64,000 nt of DNA from Schistosoma mansoni. Lineage: Eukaryota; Platyhelminthes; Trematoda; Strigeidida; Schistosomatidae. Positions 36,301 to 48,400 of the stretch are shown here, piece after piece (position 1 is the stretch's first letter; each line of letters starts with the position of its first letter). The translations under genes were made by a program, and so were the position numbers. Where the stretch lies: contig NC_031495.1 of NCBI RefSeq assembly GCF_000237925.1, positions 58,773,115 through 58,837,114 of the forward strand, written 5' to 3'. The notes below the pieces were generated by a model. That model did not search any database. It saw only the letters and a list, made by a program, of their open reading frames with translations, and was not told where the DNA came from.

Positions 36301-39218
36301 ACCATAGTCCAGGCATAGCTAGAACTCATACCTTCGATAAGGATGCTCTCGGCTTCTTTACACTACACACTCCCTTTTTAAACTTATTACTTATTAACGC
36401 ACGTTCACTTCTGAACAAAATTTCAGCCTTGAGAACCTTAGCCTTTCTAGCCAAGCCTTCTTTTATACTTATCACTGAAACGTGGTGTTATCCAGCAGTG
36501 GCCGATTCCGAATTAAATATCCAAAACTATCGACTCTATCGTTGTGACAGAGAAACTAAGCGAGGAGGCGGTTGTCTTATATTTGCTTTGGATACCTTAA
36601 CAACTAATAAAGCTGAAGATAGTATCTTGAATAGTTTACCAGAATCGATCTGGATATCAATCAATACCCTAAACCATAGTCTACTCCTAGGTTGTATATA
36701 TAGAGCTCCTGATAGTACTGATAATTTGAATGATTGTATTATCAATGCATTTATACACGCATCTACTCTACACTTCAGCGCTAAGATTATCACTGGTGAT
36801 TTCAATTATCCTGGGATTAACTGGAGTACCGGTAGTTGTCAGTCTAGCAATGATGAATTTTTATCAATCCTTAATCTGTACTGCTGGTCACAGTGGGTTC
36901 GTACCCCAACAAGGGGTGATAATACACTTGATCTAATATTTAGTAGAGATATCATTCCCCTATCTGTACAAGTATACAACGAGTTTGAAAGCAGTGATCA
37001 TAGGATAGTAACTTGTGCTCTCCCCATCTATCCCTCCTACAACCGACCAATTCAAAGAACCTGCAATTATAGAGACTATAGGCATACAGACTGGGACCTC
37101 TTGCGCTCACTGATCAAACTCTCAGACTGGGATAAATTCTTCTCATGTAATAGTCTGACAGATGCCATCAATATATTCTATTTCATTGTTAACTCTTGTC
37201 TAGACTCCTGTGCACCAATTAAGACTTACAGGATTAGTAAACATTACGAATTATATATACCAGCTAAATATCGTAATAAACTAAGACGCCTAAAGAAACG
37301 TTATTTTAAATCTAACGATTTCACGGCAGTCACACAAATAACAATAATTTTTAACCAAATTAAAGAGAAACATAGGTTAAAAGCCATCAATGAAGAGCTA
37401 TTAGCACTACGTACTAGCTCAAAAGTGCAAAACCTAATCCACCTTTACAATAAACGTGCTAAATCAACTCAAAAGATTGATATACCATGCATCCTGCATA
37501 ATAATAGTTTTATATATGACCCAAAAACTATAGCAGACCTTTTCAGTGGTAATTTTGCAAATGACAAAGAATCCATAAATGGCTCTGTTTCTAGAGTTAT
37601 ATGCTTGACTGGTAGCTCAATAACATCTATCTCCTTCACATGTCTGAAAATTAGTAAGGTTATAAATAAGCTCAAGGTTTCGAAAGGTCACGGTGCAGAT
37701 GGGATTTCATCATTTCTCTACAAATATGGTGGTCCAGATATCCAACTTCTTCTCCTTAAACTGTTTACCCTCTCTATGGAATCAGGCTCTTATCCTGACC
37801 GTTGGAAAACCGCGTACATCATACCACGTTACAAATCCGGAGATAAGACTGACATGAACAACTATCGGCCAATAAATATTACTCCAGTTATCTCTAGGAT
37901 TATGGAAAAAATTATTAGTGACGAACTATCCAACTATTTATTGACTGAACAATTTATTGATGATTCGCAACATGGATTTCTTAAAAATCGATCCTGTATG
38001 ACATGTCACTTTGACTTCTTTAATTTAGTCTATTCGCTTCGTAGCCAAGGATATCTAGTATTAGTGCTATACCTGGACATTTCTAAGGCCTTCGACATGG
38101 TCAACCACCAACTTCTCATAGGTAAACTCGCATCTTATGGGGTCGAAAACCCGTTACTAGCCTGGTTTGATTCCTTCCTCAGCAATCGACATCAAATAGT
38201 TAAAATCAACTCTTCATTGTCGAACGCAGTCCCTGTTAGAAGTGGGGTAATTCAGGGTAGTGTCTTAGGTCCTTTGCTCTTTTTAGTTTTCATTAATGAT
38301 ATTTGTGAGTTTTTTAGTGTGGGTAAGTCCCTTTTGTTTGCAGACGATCTTAAGGTGGTGTACTCATTTTTTCCACATGAGCTGAGCAATATTCGAAATT
38401 GCATCAGCACGGAGCTTAACAAGGTAGCACAGTGGTGCTCAAAATGGCAGCTGGAGCTCAATACAGCTAAATGTGGTTGGCTATGCTTCGGTGATACATC
38501 ACTCAACCTTAATCTTACCATAAATGGGGAAATGTTATCTAGGCTACATACAGTAGTAGATCTAGGACTTAGGTACTCCGATGACTTGTCGTTTACTGAA
38601 CAGGTAATGAAACAAACGTCCAAGTCTCAACGCCTTATAGGTTTCATAACTCGAAACCTTCATAACAGCGAATCTCGTATTCTAATGTACAAAGTCTGTG
38701 TTCGACCACTCCTCGAATACTGCGCGTTTCTCCTTAGTAGCACGCGCATAAAGGATAAATTAAGACTGGAATCAGTACAGAGACGATTTACATTTCGTAC
38801 TCTTGGACCTGATAGTGTCTTAACATATAATTCGAGGTGTAGTAAACTAGGGCTTGACCCTTTATGGATGAGGAGACTCAAACTTAACCTTATCTTCTTT
38901 TTCAAAATACTTAACAAACTCTCCTTCACATCCAGTCAGGCGATTCAATATGCTAAGGCTTCACATTACGACATTCGTAACTCCTTGTCTTTAGCGAAAC
39001 AAACATATTCTAGATCTTCTCTCTATATGAATTACTTTACCTGTAAGTTTTCTAGACTCTGGAATAATTTACCCCAAACTATCCGTATGTTAAACTCTCT
39101 CCCATTGTTTGTTCGCTCAATTAATGCTTTTTGCTCCTCTGAAAATGCATTAAATGCTCTAGCGCCTGCAAATGTATCTTACTCCACAAGTGAGATTATA
39201 GGAACTTTAAATGTTTAA
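36297..39218 (+). CDS. LINE ORF2, AP endonuclease plus reverse transcriptase, 973 aa
   Basis: The enzyme that nicks target DNA and copies the element RNA. Endonuclease motifs: INARSL (33-38), ITETW (59-63), TGDFN (166-170) and SDH (233-235). RT motifs: NNYRPINITP (521-530), YLDISKAFD (592-600), QGSVLGP (653-659) and the catalytic FADD (681-684). A conserved C-terminal domain follows, containing RPLLEYC. The first codon counted here is TTG; there is no ATG upstream in this frame. The frame opens at 36210, directly at a run of nine T, in the -1 frame relative to ORF1. Translation by frameshift or by reinitiation is therefore possible. No internal stop. Confidence 0.85.
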   Translation: MNHSPGIARTHTFDKDALGFFTLHTPFLNLLLINARSLLNKISALRTLAFLAKPSFILITETWCYPAVADSELNIQNYRLYRCDRETKRGGGCLIFALDTLTTNKAEDSILNSLPESIWISINTLNHSLLLGCIYRAPDSTDNLNDCIINAFIHASTLHFSAKIITGDFNYPGINWSTGSCQSSNDEFLSILNLYCWSQWVRTPTRGDNTLDLIFSRDIIPLSVQVYNEFESSDHRIVTCALPIYPSYNRPIQRTCNYRDYRHTDWDLLRSLIKLSDWDKFFSCNSLTDAINIFYFIVNSCLDSCAPIKTYRISKHYELYIPAKYRNKLRRLKKRYFKSNDFTAVTQITIIFNQIKEKHRLKAINEELLALRTSSKVQNLIHLYNKRAKSTQKIDIPCILHNNSFIYDPKTIADLFSGNFANDKESINGSVSRVICLTGSSITSISFTCLKISKVINKLKVSKGHGADGISSFLYKYGGPDIQLLLLKLFTLSMESGSYPDRWKTAYIIPRYKSGDKTDMNNYRPINITPVISRIMEKIISDELSNYLLTEQFIDDSQHGFLKNRSCMTCHFDFFNLVYSLRSQGYLVLVLYLDISKAFDMVNHQLLIGKLASYGVENPLLAWFDSFLSNRHQIVKINSSLSNAVPVRSGVIQGSVLGPLLFLVFINDICEFFSVGKSLLFADDLKVVYSFFPHELSNIRNCISTELNKVAQWCSKWQLELNTAKCGWLCFGDTSLNLNLTINGEMLSRLHTVVDLGLRYSDDLSFTEQVMKQTSKSQRLIGFITRNLHNSESRILMYKVCVRPLLEYCAFLLSSTRIKDKLRLESVQRRFTFRTLGPDSVLTYNSRCSKLGLDPLWMRRLKLNLIFFFKILNKLSFTSSQAIQYAKASHYDIRNSLSLAKQTYSRSSLYMNYFTCKFSRLWNNLPQTIRMLNSLPLFVRSINAFCSSENALNALAPANVSYSTSEIIGTLNV

Positions 39219-39592
39219 CCTCTTACTTGCTATCGTTGTTTTGTTGTTCCGTGCTCTTTGCTTTAATCTTACTTTCTCTAGTTGTAGATAATTAATAATA
39301 ACTCGCTCTGGCACTGGTAATAACCTTACAGAACAATGTTGGTCAATCATCAGGCTATCCACTTGATGAAAAAATGACAAGTTCCCTGGTGTTGCATTGG
39401 CTTGCCGTGATATATGCCATATTTAAACTGTTTATCAATTACTAAACCAGCAAACATAAAACTTTCTTATAATTCATGTTTGTTCTCTACATTAAATGTT
39501 GATTTTTATAACAATCTGATCATGCCTGTAAACTGGTGTGAATTCTGTAAATATTATTTTCAGAATATATATTATTATTATTATTATTATAT

Positions 39593-42125
39593 GGCGGCTG
39601 CAACTCCGGAAGTATTTCGTGCCAACAGACGTCGGTTGCCAACTGGAATCTATTTGTATCCGGATAAGCCTTTCGACTCCAGGATCAAGCACAAAGGCAA
39701 GCTAGAGCTGAGAATTGCAATTACGGACTGTCTTGATCATAAAAACAACGTGTAGAGGACAGGGACTTTTAACTCAGAAATCCTTGTATAGATAGGCTAC
39801 CTGTCCATTCAAGTAGGGCTCATACAGACAAACAGGAGGAAGCTCACACGTTCCAAAATGAAAGCATAAACTGCTTATGAATACCTGTATTAGAGGTCAA
39901 AACTCAACTAAAGCTCGGTTCTTTAACCCCATTGATGGTCCGGGATTATTCGGAAATGTGAAGTCGGCAACTCGTTGGAGAAACAGTCAGATACCGTCGC
40001 GCTTAGAAAGGGTATTCACAAATGAAGAATTCCTAGTCGACGACTTCGCAGTTCTGGCTCTCCTGGGGAAACCTTCAGTTTTGTCAGCGAAACTGAGCTA
40101 AGATATCTCACCAACAACAGGCGCTGGAATTTCAAACGGTTGAGAGTGTCAGTTTCACAGGAATATCTACAACAGGTGGATTGAGATGTTCACCCTCAAC
40201 TTGATGTGGATGCTCATTGGGATCGCCTACTGCACACGCTCTTATGTACTACTAAGCATTCAGTTCCTCAAACGATCCCAAAAAACTACAAACATCAGGA
40301 GCCGTACTCTTCGCTTGCTAAGCCGCAAAAGGCACTATTGGGCTGAATATGTACGAACTGATTACAACGGTGCGTACAGTCAATGCAAACATATAAGGAA
40401 CATATGCACAAAGGCAATTAGAGAAGACAGACTTCAGTACCAGATAAGGTTTGTCGATAAATTTGTCTTCAATCAGAAAGGCTTATTCCGTTACGCAGCT
40501 TCTCTCCGATAAGCCGAAACTGGAGTTTCCCAATTGCTAGGTCCTAATGGTTCGACCAATAACGACGAGGATGCTGTGAATCTTTTGGCTGAACAATACT
40601 CTCGAACATTTCAACCGACTCACATCAACTACACTGATGAAAGCTTTACTTGCAACTGCACAGGACTTTCCAAAGTGGAGCTGGGAGCTGACCAGGTGTT
40701 CCGTAAACTGCAGCACATAAGAAAAGACACTTCTCCCGGTCCGGATTTGGTTCATTCTGCTATACTAAGGGAAGCAGTTTCAAACCGAAGCAAACTACCG
40801 GAAATATGTAAGCTGGTTCACATCACACCAATTTTCGAAGGAGGTCGACGCAGCGAACCCTCAGACTACCGACCAGTAGCCCTTCTCTCTATGCCTTCTA
40901 AAATTATGGAGTCCCTGATATGCGACGGTATACACGACTACTTGTTATCCCTAAGGTTCTTCTCACCCCAACAGCATGGTTCCAGGAAGGGTCACTCTTG
41001 TATACCCAAACTACTGACGGCGGTGGACAGATGGACAAGCATCCTTGATCGTAAGGGGAAGGTTGACATTATTTACTTTGACTTCTCAAGAGATTTTGAT
41101 AGGGTAACCATATATGTCTTATCAATACGCTTAAACGATTTGGTATCAAACCACCTCTAATTGACTGGCTGACTTCATATCTGAAAAATCGACATTTTAA
41201 GGTCAGAGTTGACTTCACTTTCTCTCAGGCTATGGAATGTCCTAGTGGGGTCTGCACTTCTTGATTTATATGAACGATCTTCCACAACAAGTAACGTCTG
41301 ACTTATTTCTTTTTGCTGATGATGTGAAACTTTGGAGAGAGATACGCAACCAAAAGGACATACTAGCACCTCAGGAGGATCTGACTCGACTTCAAAGTTA
41401 TGGAGATAACAATGGACTTACCTCCAACACTTTTAAGAGTAAAGTTGTTCATCCACGACAAGGTGCAGACTATAGTAACAACTTAAAAAACTCCTCGCTA
41501 GAAGTATACCAAGTTGAAAAAGATTTAAGAGTGTTGGTACCCTGCGACTTGAAGTCGTACGCTAACTGTGACAAAAACGCCTTTCAAGCAAACCTTGCAC
41601 TGGTAACATTGAAGCGCATTTTTTGCCAGTTTGACGGTAGAACCTTCCACATAATCTTCATTAGTCTTATTTGTCCCGATTTAGAGTACAGAAACATAGT
41701 ATTTCCTCCCTCCCTCCAAAAGGATAAGGACACTCTGGAACGTATCCAACGTCGAGCCACGAAATCAGTTTGGGGACTCAAATTCAAACCTTACGAAGAG
41801 CGCCTCCAATCACTTAACCTTTACCCGTTAGAGTACAGCCATTTTAGAGGTGACCTTCTTATGACTTACAGTATCCTTAACACTTCTGATCATCTACTAA
41901 AACATCTACTTAAGCTCGATCGCAATACTAACCTGAGGGGTAACACCCAGAACCTGGAGACCCGACATAGCAGAACGGAGTGTAGACAAAACTTCTACTC
42001 CTTAAAAGTTGTCAAATGCTGAAATTCGTTGCCGGCTGAGCTATTCCAAGTAACTTTCCAGGAGTCCTTTAAGGGTAAACTTTATCTATTCTTAAGGACT
42101 GAGGATAACATATTATTATGATTTA
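39593..42125 (+). mobile_element. older CR1-like LINE, ORF1 end and ORF2 (broken)
   Basis: The right-hand part of the interrupted LINE. 39593-39755 continues ORF1 (RRRLPTGIYLYPDKP). 39877-40101 holds the end of the endonuclease (SRLERVFTNEE, GKPSVLS, where SDH has been lost). RT pieces follow at 40534-41160 (DYRPVALLSMPSKIME, YFDFSRDFDRV) and 41261-42022 (FADDVKLW, C-terminal YNIVFPPSLQKDKD-like region). Much of the endonuclease N-terminus is absent, and stops and frameshifts split the rest. It cannot encode an active protein. Confidence 0.75.
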
Positions 42126-42420
42126 CCAATTTCTTTTTTTCCGATTATCGTTAATATACCTATGTTCCTGCCTGGAGGTATTACTGATCCACTGCCACTA
42201 GAAACGGAAGCCCATTAAGCGAAAGCTTCTTTTATTCCGTCCACAACCATTTGAACCATTTAATTCATGTTATTTATGATCACTTGGATCAACTCTATAT
42301 TTTATTTATGGTTGCTACGACACCAGTAGTTACTAGGGGGAGGTTTAAACATGACACTTGATGCACAGGATGAATATAGTGAGGATTTTTTTTTACGTTT
42401 TTGATGTATATTTTACCCAG
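42126..42420. other. spacer and intron before SPAG8 exon
   Basis: The 3' UTR of the older LINE grades into the intron upstream of the SPAG8-like exon; nothing else recognised. Confidence 0.4.
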
Positions 42421-45400
42421 AGATGAAAAAAGAAGACATTGAGTTGTATAAAAGAATAAGGTATTATGGATTAATTGTTGTTTCAAGAATGTGGAATATA
42501 GGAGAGAAGTTGAACAAGAATTCATGGCAAAATCTGAGCCTGTGGATTACAGATCAGTGACCAAAGTTGATTTTCATAAAGATGTAGTCCGTTTGTCTCC
42601 CAGGCCCGAACCAATGGTAGGTCTGTTAAAAATGAGTCAAGGTTTATTTATTTGGAGGATTTATTAACCTTTAAATATATTTACACTTATGACCTGCAAC
42701 ATATGTAAAAAAACCTGTAGAAGGTTTTAGATCTTATCATTCTATAAAATCCGTTGCAAAAAAACCTGTAACTAAAGGGAATTATCTTGATAAGTTACAT
42801 ATGTGGTCCACATGATTTACTATCCAAGCTCTCTATTTCCGGGTAATTTCGTGAAAGCCGCTATAGAAACTTTTGGGAAAATAGCATCAAAACCCCAAAC
42901 TTTTCCCATACACCTGGGAGAATTATGCAAAAAATTGGGTTTTTCTGCAATATTTCCTCAAATTTTTCCCCAGAATCTTACAACGCTTTGGGGAAATCCG
43001 TCTACATTTTATAATAATTATCATAAAATGTATAAATTTTAAACATCCTAAATTTTCTGCAGTGTTGGGGAAATTGTTCAAAATGTATCGTTTTGACGCA
43101 ATATTTCTCTACAATTGTTGACAGATATCACTGTTAAGCCTGGAGATTTATTAATAAGTACCCAAAAGTCTCTACTCATGTATTCCAATGTTTCCTGCTA
43201 AATTCACATAGTAAACGCACTGTTAAAGCTGATGATGCAACGGATGTTCTAGTTTTACAACTAGCTACCAGTAGCACCTTCTATATTCGATCGTTCCCAG
43301 TCAGATAGAAATCAGAAGTCAGACGAGAAGAGGCAGGAAAGATATATTTGATTCGTTACCAATATATCGAGGACCTTTTCTATAAGCTGGCTAATGAAAC
43401 GTAGGAGCTGTGTCCCACGCCGTGTTGAAACGTGATCTGGTACGGATGCATGACCGAAAGCCTTCAGTTAAACAAGTCCACTTAAACAACATGGTCAGCA
43501 TCCAATGTCGAACACTTAATGAGCTATTGATTTTGGGGAATTATTTACAGCTACAGATCACTCCCCCCCTAGTGAGGTAGTGATGCCCCTAAGACATGAC
43601 CAGCCAGAAGTTTAAACCCAACGAGTTTGTCGTTGGTAAACACTCTTCTGATAGCTTGCTTCGTTTAGCAGCGTCTGGTCGTCTTTCCTTAAACTATGGG
43701 ACCAAAATGTACAACATAGCAACAAAGAAATATAGTACAATGAAAAATTCCGGTTTCTTGCGAAACTTCGTCGTTCTTTTCCAGCCGTCCTGGAAAAGAG
43801 GAAAAATAGAACGTGTGGGTGCATGTCAAAAATACACTCGTACTTGCGTAGGGAAACAAGATGAGCGGGAAAAAAAATGAATAAACTAATACACTTACAA
43901 ACAGCGTAAAAGCGATCGGAAAAAAAAATGGTTTTCTTTTTATATATATATATATAAATATATATATATATACGCTCAAAAAAAATAAAAATGTTTTTTT
44001 TCTATATAAATAAAAAAAATGAGCATATTAAAAAAAAATTTATAATAAACTATGAAAGTGTAATTCAAGATAAAGCTTATGTCCTACGTGCAATATTCGA
44101 TAAGATGTTCTGGAAATCTTACTCGTCTTCCAGAACGCGTTGTTTTAGGTTTATCTATTGTCGTTGGCGAAGTATCAAGTTTTGTGTCGGTTGTCGTGTA
44201 GGGTACTACAAGTGTAGTAGCTGTGTTGTTTGCTTGTACCGAAGGAAAATCGACGTAGCTAGGGTTTCCTTCTAGGTACGCAGCTTTGAGTCGATCGATA
44301 CTGATGCTATCGTTCGTACCGTTCTTATCGACTACATAGTACTTAGGTTCGCGTTGAAGAACTTTGAAGGGTCCTTCGTATGCTGATTCGAGGGGTCGTC
44401 GATGTGAGTCTCGACGAACGAAGACGTGTGTACTATGTCGTAATTCGGGTTGAACGAAAACATCAGTTGATTGAGGTCGAGTGTGAGCAGGTTTAACTGA
44501 ACGCATAGCGTTTGTAAGCCTACTCGTGTAAGAGTTTAGATCCAAGTTCAATGAAGAAGCTGAAGGATCCACGAATTCTCCTGGGAGTCGGAGTGTCGTT
44601 CCGTAAACGAGTTGAGATGCCGTGTATCCAATGTCAGCTTTCACTGCATTGCGGATACCTAGCAAGACGAGTGGAAGAGCGTCTGTCCACTGTGAAACGT
44701 TTGAAGCTGATAATGAGGCTTTTAGTTGTCGATGAAAACGTTCTACCAACCCGTTTGCTTGTGGGTGGTAGGCGGTCGTTCGGAAGCGCGTGATTCCTAA
44801 TAGTGTGGTCAGACAACGGAAAAGTCCAGATTCGAACTGGCGTCCGCGGTCTGTAGTGATGGTTGAAGGGCAGCCGAAATTCGCTACCCATCGTTCGACG
44901 AAAGCGCGAGCCACTGTTTCAGCAGTAATGTCCTTAATCGGTACTGCTTCTGGCCATCGAGTAAAACGGTCTACGCATGTTAGGAGATATGAGTATCCGT
45001 TCGAGTCGGGTAAGGGTCCTACCAAATCTAGATGGACGTGGTCGAAACGAGCGTCAGGGGTTTTGAAAGAACCTAAGGGACATTTGTTGTGTCTGATCAC
45101 CTTAGATTTCTGACAGCTCACACAGGGGCGTGCCCACTCCCTCACGTCTTTATTCATGCCAGGCCAACAAAAGCGTTCGGCTATAAGTTTGACAGTTGCA
45201 CGAGCACCTGGATGAGAAAGATTGTGCAAAGTATTGAAGACGTTGCGGCGATAATGTTTTGGTACAATTGGACGATCCCTACCTGTAGATGTGTCACAGA
45301 GTAAGGTTTCCTTACCTGTTCCCATCTGCCTAATACTTAGTTTAAGAGTTGTCGAGGATAACTCATGCTGAAGATCAATGTCTTCTTTTTGAAGCTGAGC

Positions 45401-48400
45401 GAGTTTAAGAAGGTCGATTCCTTGGAAACTGTTCAAGGAGCTAATTCGAGACAAGGCATCTGCGACTACATTGTTTGCTCCAGAAATATGTTGTATGTCT
45501 GAAGTAAACTGCGAAATGTAGTCGAGTTGTCGAGACTCTCGCGGTGAGTACTTGTCTGAAGATGAATTTAAAGAGAAGGTAAGAGGTTTGTGATCGGTAA
45601 AAAGCGTGAATTCTCTTCCTTCGATGGAATGTTGAAAATGCCGTACAGCACAATACATAGCTAGGAGTTCCCTACCGAACGTGCTGTACCTAGATTCCGC
45701 GTCTAACAACCGTCTCGAGAAAAATCCTAGAGGTTGCCACGAGTTGTTAACCCATTGTTGTAAGACTGCTCCGATTGCTGAGTCGGATGCGTCTACTGCG
45801 ATACTAATGGGCGCTTGAGTGTCCTGATGAGCAAGCAGGGTTGCTTTAGCAATGTGTTCCTTAACTGTGGAGAATGCTTTACGGGCTATGTCGTCTAAAC
45901 TAATTGATTTCGCATTTCCACGAAGCTGATCGGTTAACGGTTTCATAAGGGACGCGCATTTAGGTATGAACCGTCTATAGAAACTTACGAGTCCGTTAAA
46001 AGTTCGTAAGTGCTTGATCGTGGTCGGTTCTGGGTAATCCAGAATGGCCGCCACTTTGCTCCTAAGGGGTCGGATGCCTTGAGCATCAATAGTGTGTCCT
46101 AAGAAGTCTAAGGAGTTAGTCCCGATTTGGCATTTCTGAATGTTGACAGTAATGCCATGCCTTTGGAGTCGATCGAAAACAATGTCCAGATGCTTGAGAT
46201 GCGATTCTCTGTCCGGACTTGCTATTAGACAGTCATCAACATACGCATGTACGAAGTTGAGACCTCGGAAGACATCGTCGATAAACCTTTGGAAGGTTTG
46301 AGCCGCATTTCTTAAACCAAAAGGCATTCGTAGAAATTCGTAAAGACCGAAAGGAGTGATGATGGCGGTTTTAGGAATGTCGTCAGGTGCCATCGGTATT
46401 TGGTTATAAGCTTTAACCAAGTCGATTTTCGAAAAGACAGTTGTACCTTTCAAGGTAGCTGTCAAATCGTGAATATGAGGCAGCGGGTAACGATCGGGAA
46501 TGGTTTTAGCATTCAGACGCCGATAATCACCAGTTGGCCGCCAATCATTGCTGTCCTTTTTAGGGACCATGTGCAATGGGGATGCCCATGAACTATTCGA
46601 TGGTCGAATTATCCCTAGGTCCATCATGTGGTCGAATTCGTTTTTAGCTAACCTAAGCTTCTCGGGAGCGAGTCTTCGAGCTTTCGAAAATACAGGTGGT
46701 CCTGTAGTCGAGATGTGATGTGTAACATTGCTGGTTACACAAGGTAATTTCGATTGCGATTGGTATATCCCGGGGTATTTGTCGAGTACTGATTGGTACG
46801 AGGGGTCTATGGTGTGCTTAATCGTGACTGGGGATAACCTGCAACCAGAACAAGGAGTTACGCAAACGGATAGTTTAGTGTTTCCATCTATTAACCTTCT
46901 TGAGCGTGTGTCGATGAGTAGATTGTGGTGTTGTAACAGGTCTATACCAATGATTGGCATAGAGACATCTGCAACCACGAAAATCCAGTGTATGGGTTTG
47001 CGTAAACCCACGTTAAGGTAAACGTACCTTTTACCGTAAGTAGCGATCGGCTTTCCGTTTGCCGCCTGTAAACTTAAAACAGACTCGCGAAGTCTGTCGT
47101 CGGGATTTGCTGGAAGAACGCTAACTTCTGCGCCAGTGTCGACGAGGTAGCGAACTTTCGTAGTCACATCCGTGACGTATAACAGACAGCTGTGTTCGCC
47201 GGCTACGGTTGCCGTTAACGCGTGCCGGCTGGGAAGTTTCCCGAACTGTTTTGCGTGTCACTCGATTTTGGGGTCGGATAATTGCAGGGCTTCCTGCAAT
47301 TTCTAGAGGATTTACCGTACTGGTTGTGATACCAGCACCAGTCGGGGTTGTCTGTCTCTCGTGGTCGAGAGACAGATCTCTTACGTGAAACGCTCCTACG
47401 TGAGGATTTTGACCGACTACGGTCATTACGAACTCTAAGATATCTTGTAAGCGTGTGACATAGTTCGGCCATGTCAGTCGAGGTCGATTGGGGTTTTTCT
47501 TTGATAGTAAAAACCTCGGCCTTAGAAAATTTGGTGATTTCCAAGATTCGATCGGCAGATGCAGCTAGTTCATCTATGGCATTGTTTTGAAATGAAACAA
47601 ACACTGCCTGCACCTGTTGAGGGAGTTTAGACAAGAAAAGTTGTCTAAATAGGCCATCATCGAAAGTTCGTTGGCCAATGACTTCTCTCATTCTAAGCAA
47701 CATGTCTGTCGCAGAACCATGTTGTAAGTCGATATTGTTAAGGAGTTGGTCTAACCGTTGTCGATCAGTTAGGTCTCCGCGTTTTAAAATCGATAGTTTA
47801 AGCGTTTCGTAAGGTTCGGGAACATCACTAGTAAACATACTAGGTGTTACGTACCATTTAAACTCGCGCGGTAACGCCTTAACTACCGCGAGGAAACGTG
47901 TGCGCGAGTCCGTGATTCCGTGCATGCAAAAATCGGCTTCTGCATAGCAGAACCAGGACTCGATATTGTCGGGCCAAAATGGCGTTAACTGAATCGAAAT
48001 AGGGGGAATAGACTTTAACTTAAAAACCTTGGGTGAGTGTTCCGTCATAGTAATATAGATAACGAAAAATGTCTAATTAAAATATATCCGGAAAAAAAAA
48101 TTCGCGAAAAAAAGTATATCACAATATATAAAATTCAAATAAAGAATAACAATAATAATATTCCAAAATGGAACAGACTCACAGTATATTGACTTGGTGT
48201 ACCAGATCACGTCGGTCTCACCAATGATGATGCAACGGATGTTCTAGTTTTACAACTAGCTACCAGTAGCACCTTCTATATTCGATCGTTCCCAGTCAGA
48301 TAGAAATCAGAAGTCAGACGAGAAGAGGCAGGAAAGATATATTTGATTCGTTACCAATATATCGAGGACCTTTTCTATAAGCTGGCTAATGAAACGTAGG

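Larger units (their letters stand above)
34720..39592 (+). mobile_element. young full-length CR1/Jockey-superfamily LINE
   Basis: A contiguous element with long open ORF1 (34801-36300) and ORF2 (36210/36297-39218), a short 3' UTR and an ATT-repeat tail at about 39568-39592. The 5' end is approximate. It is inserted in the same orientation into ORF1 of an older LINE. Uninterrupted frames suggest recent transposition; the family name within the schistosome Perere/SR series was not determined. Confidence 0.8.

Noticed and set aside
44551-47021. Plus-strand open frames of 60-107 codons
   Set aside because: Antisense shadows of the long minus-strand pol frame.
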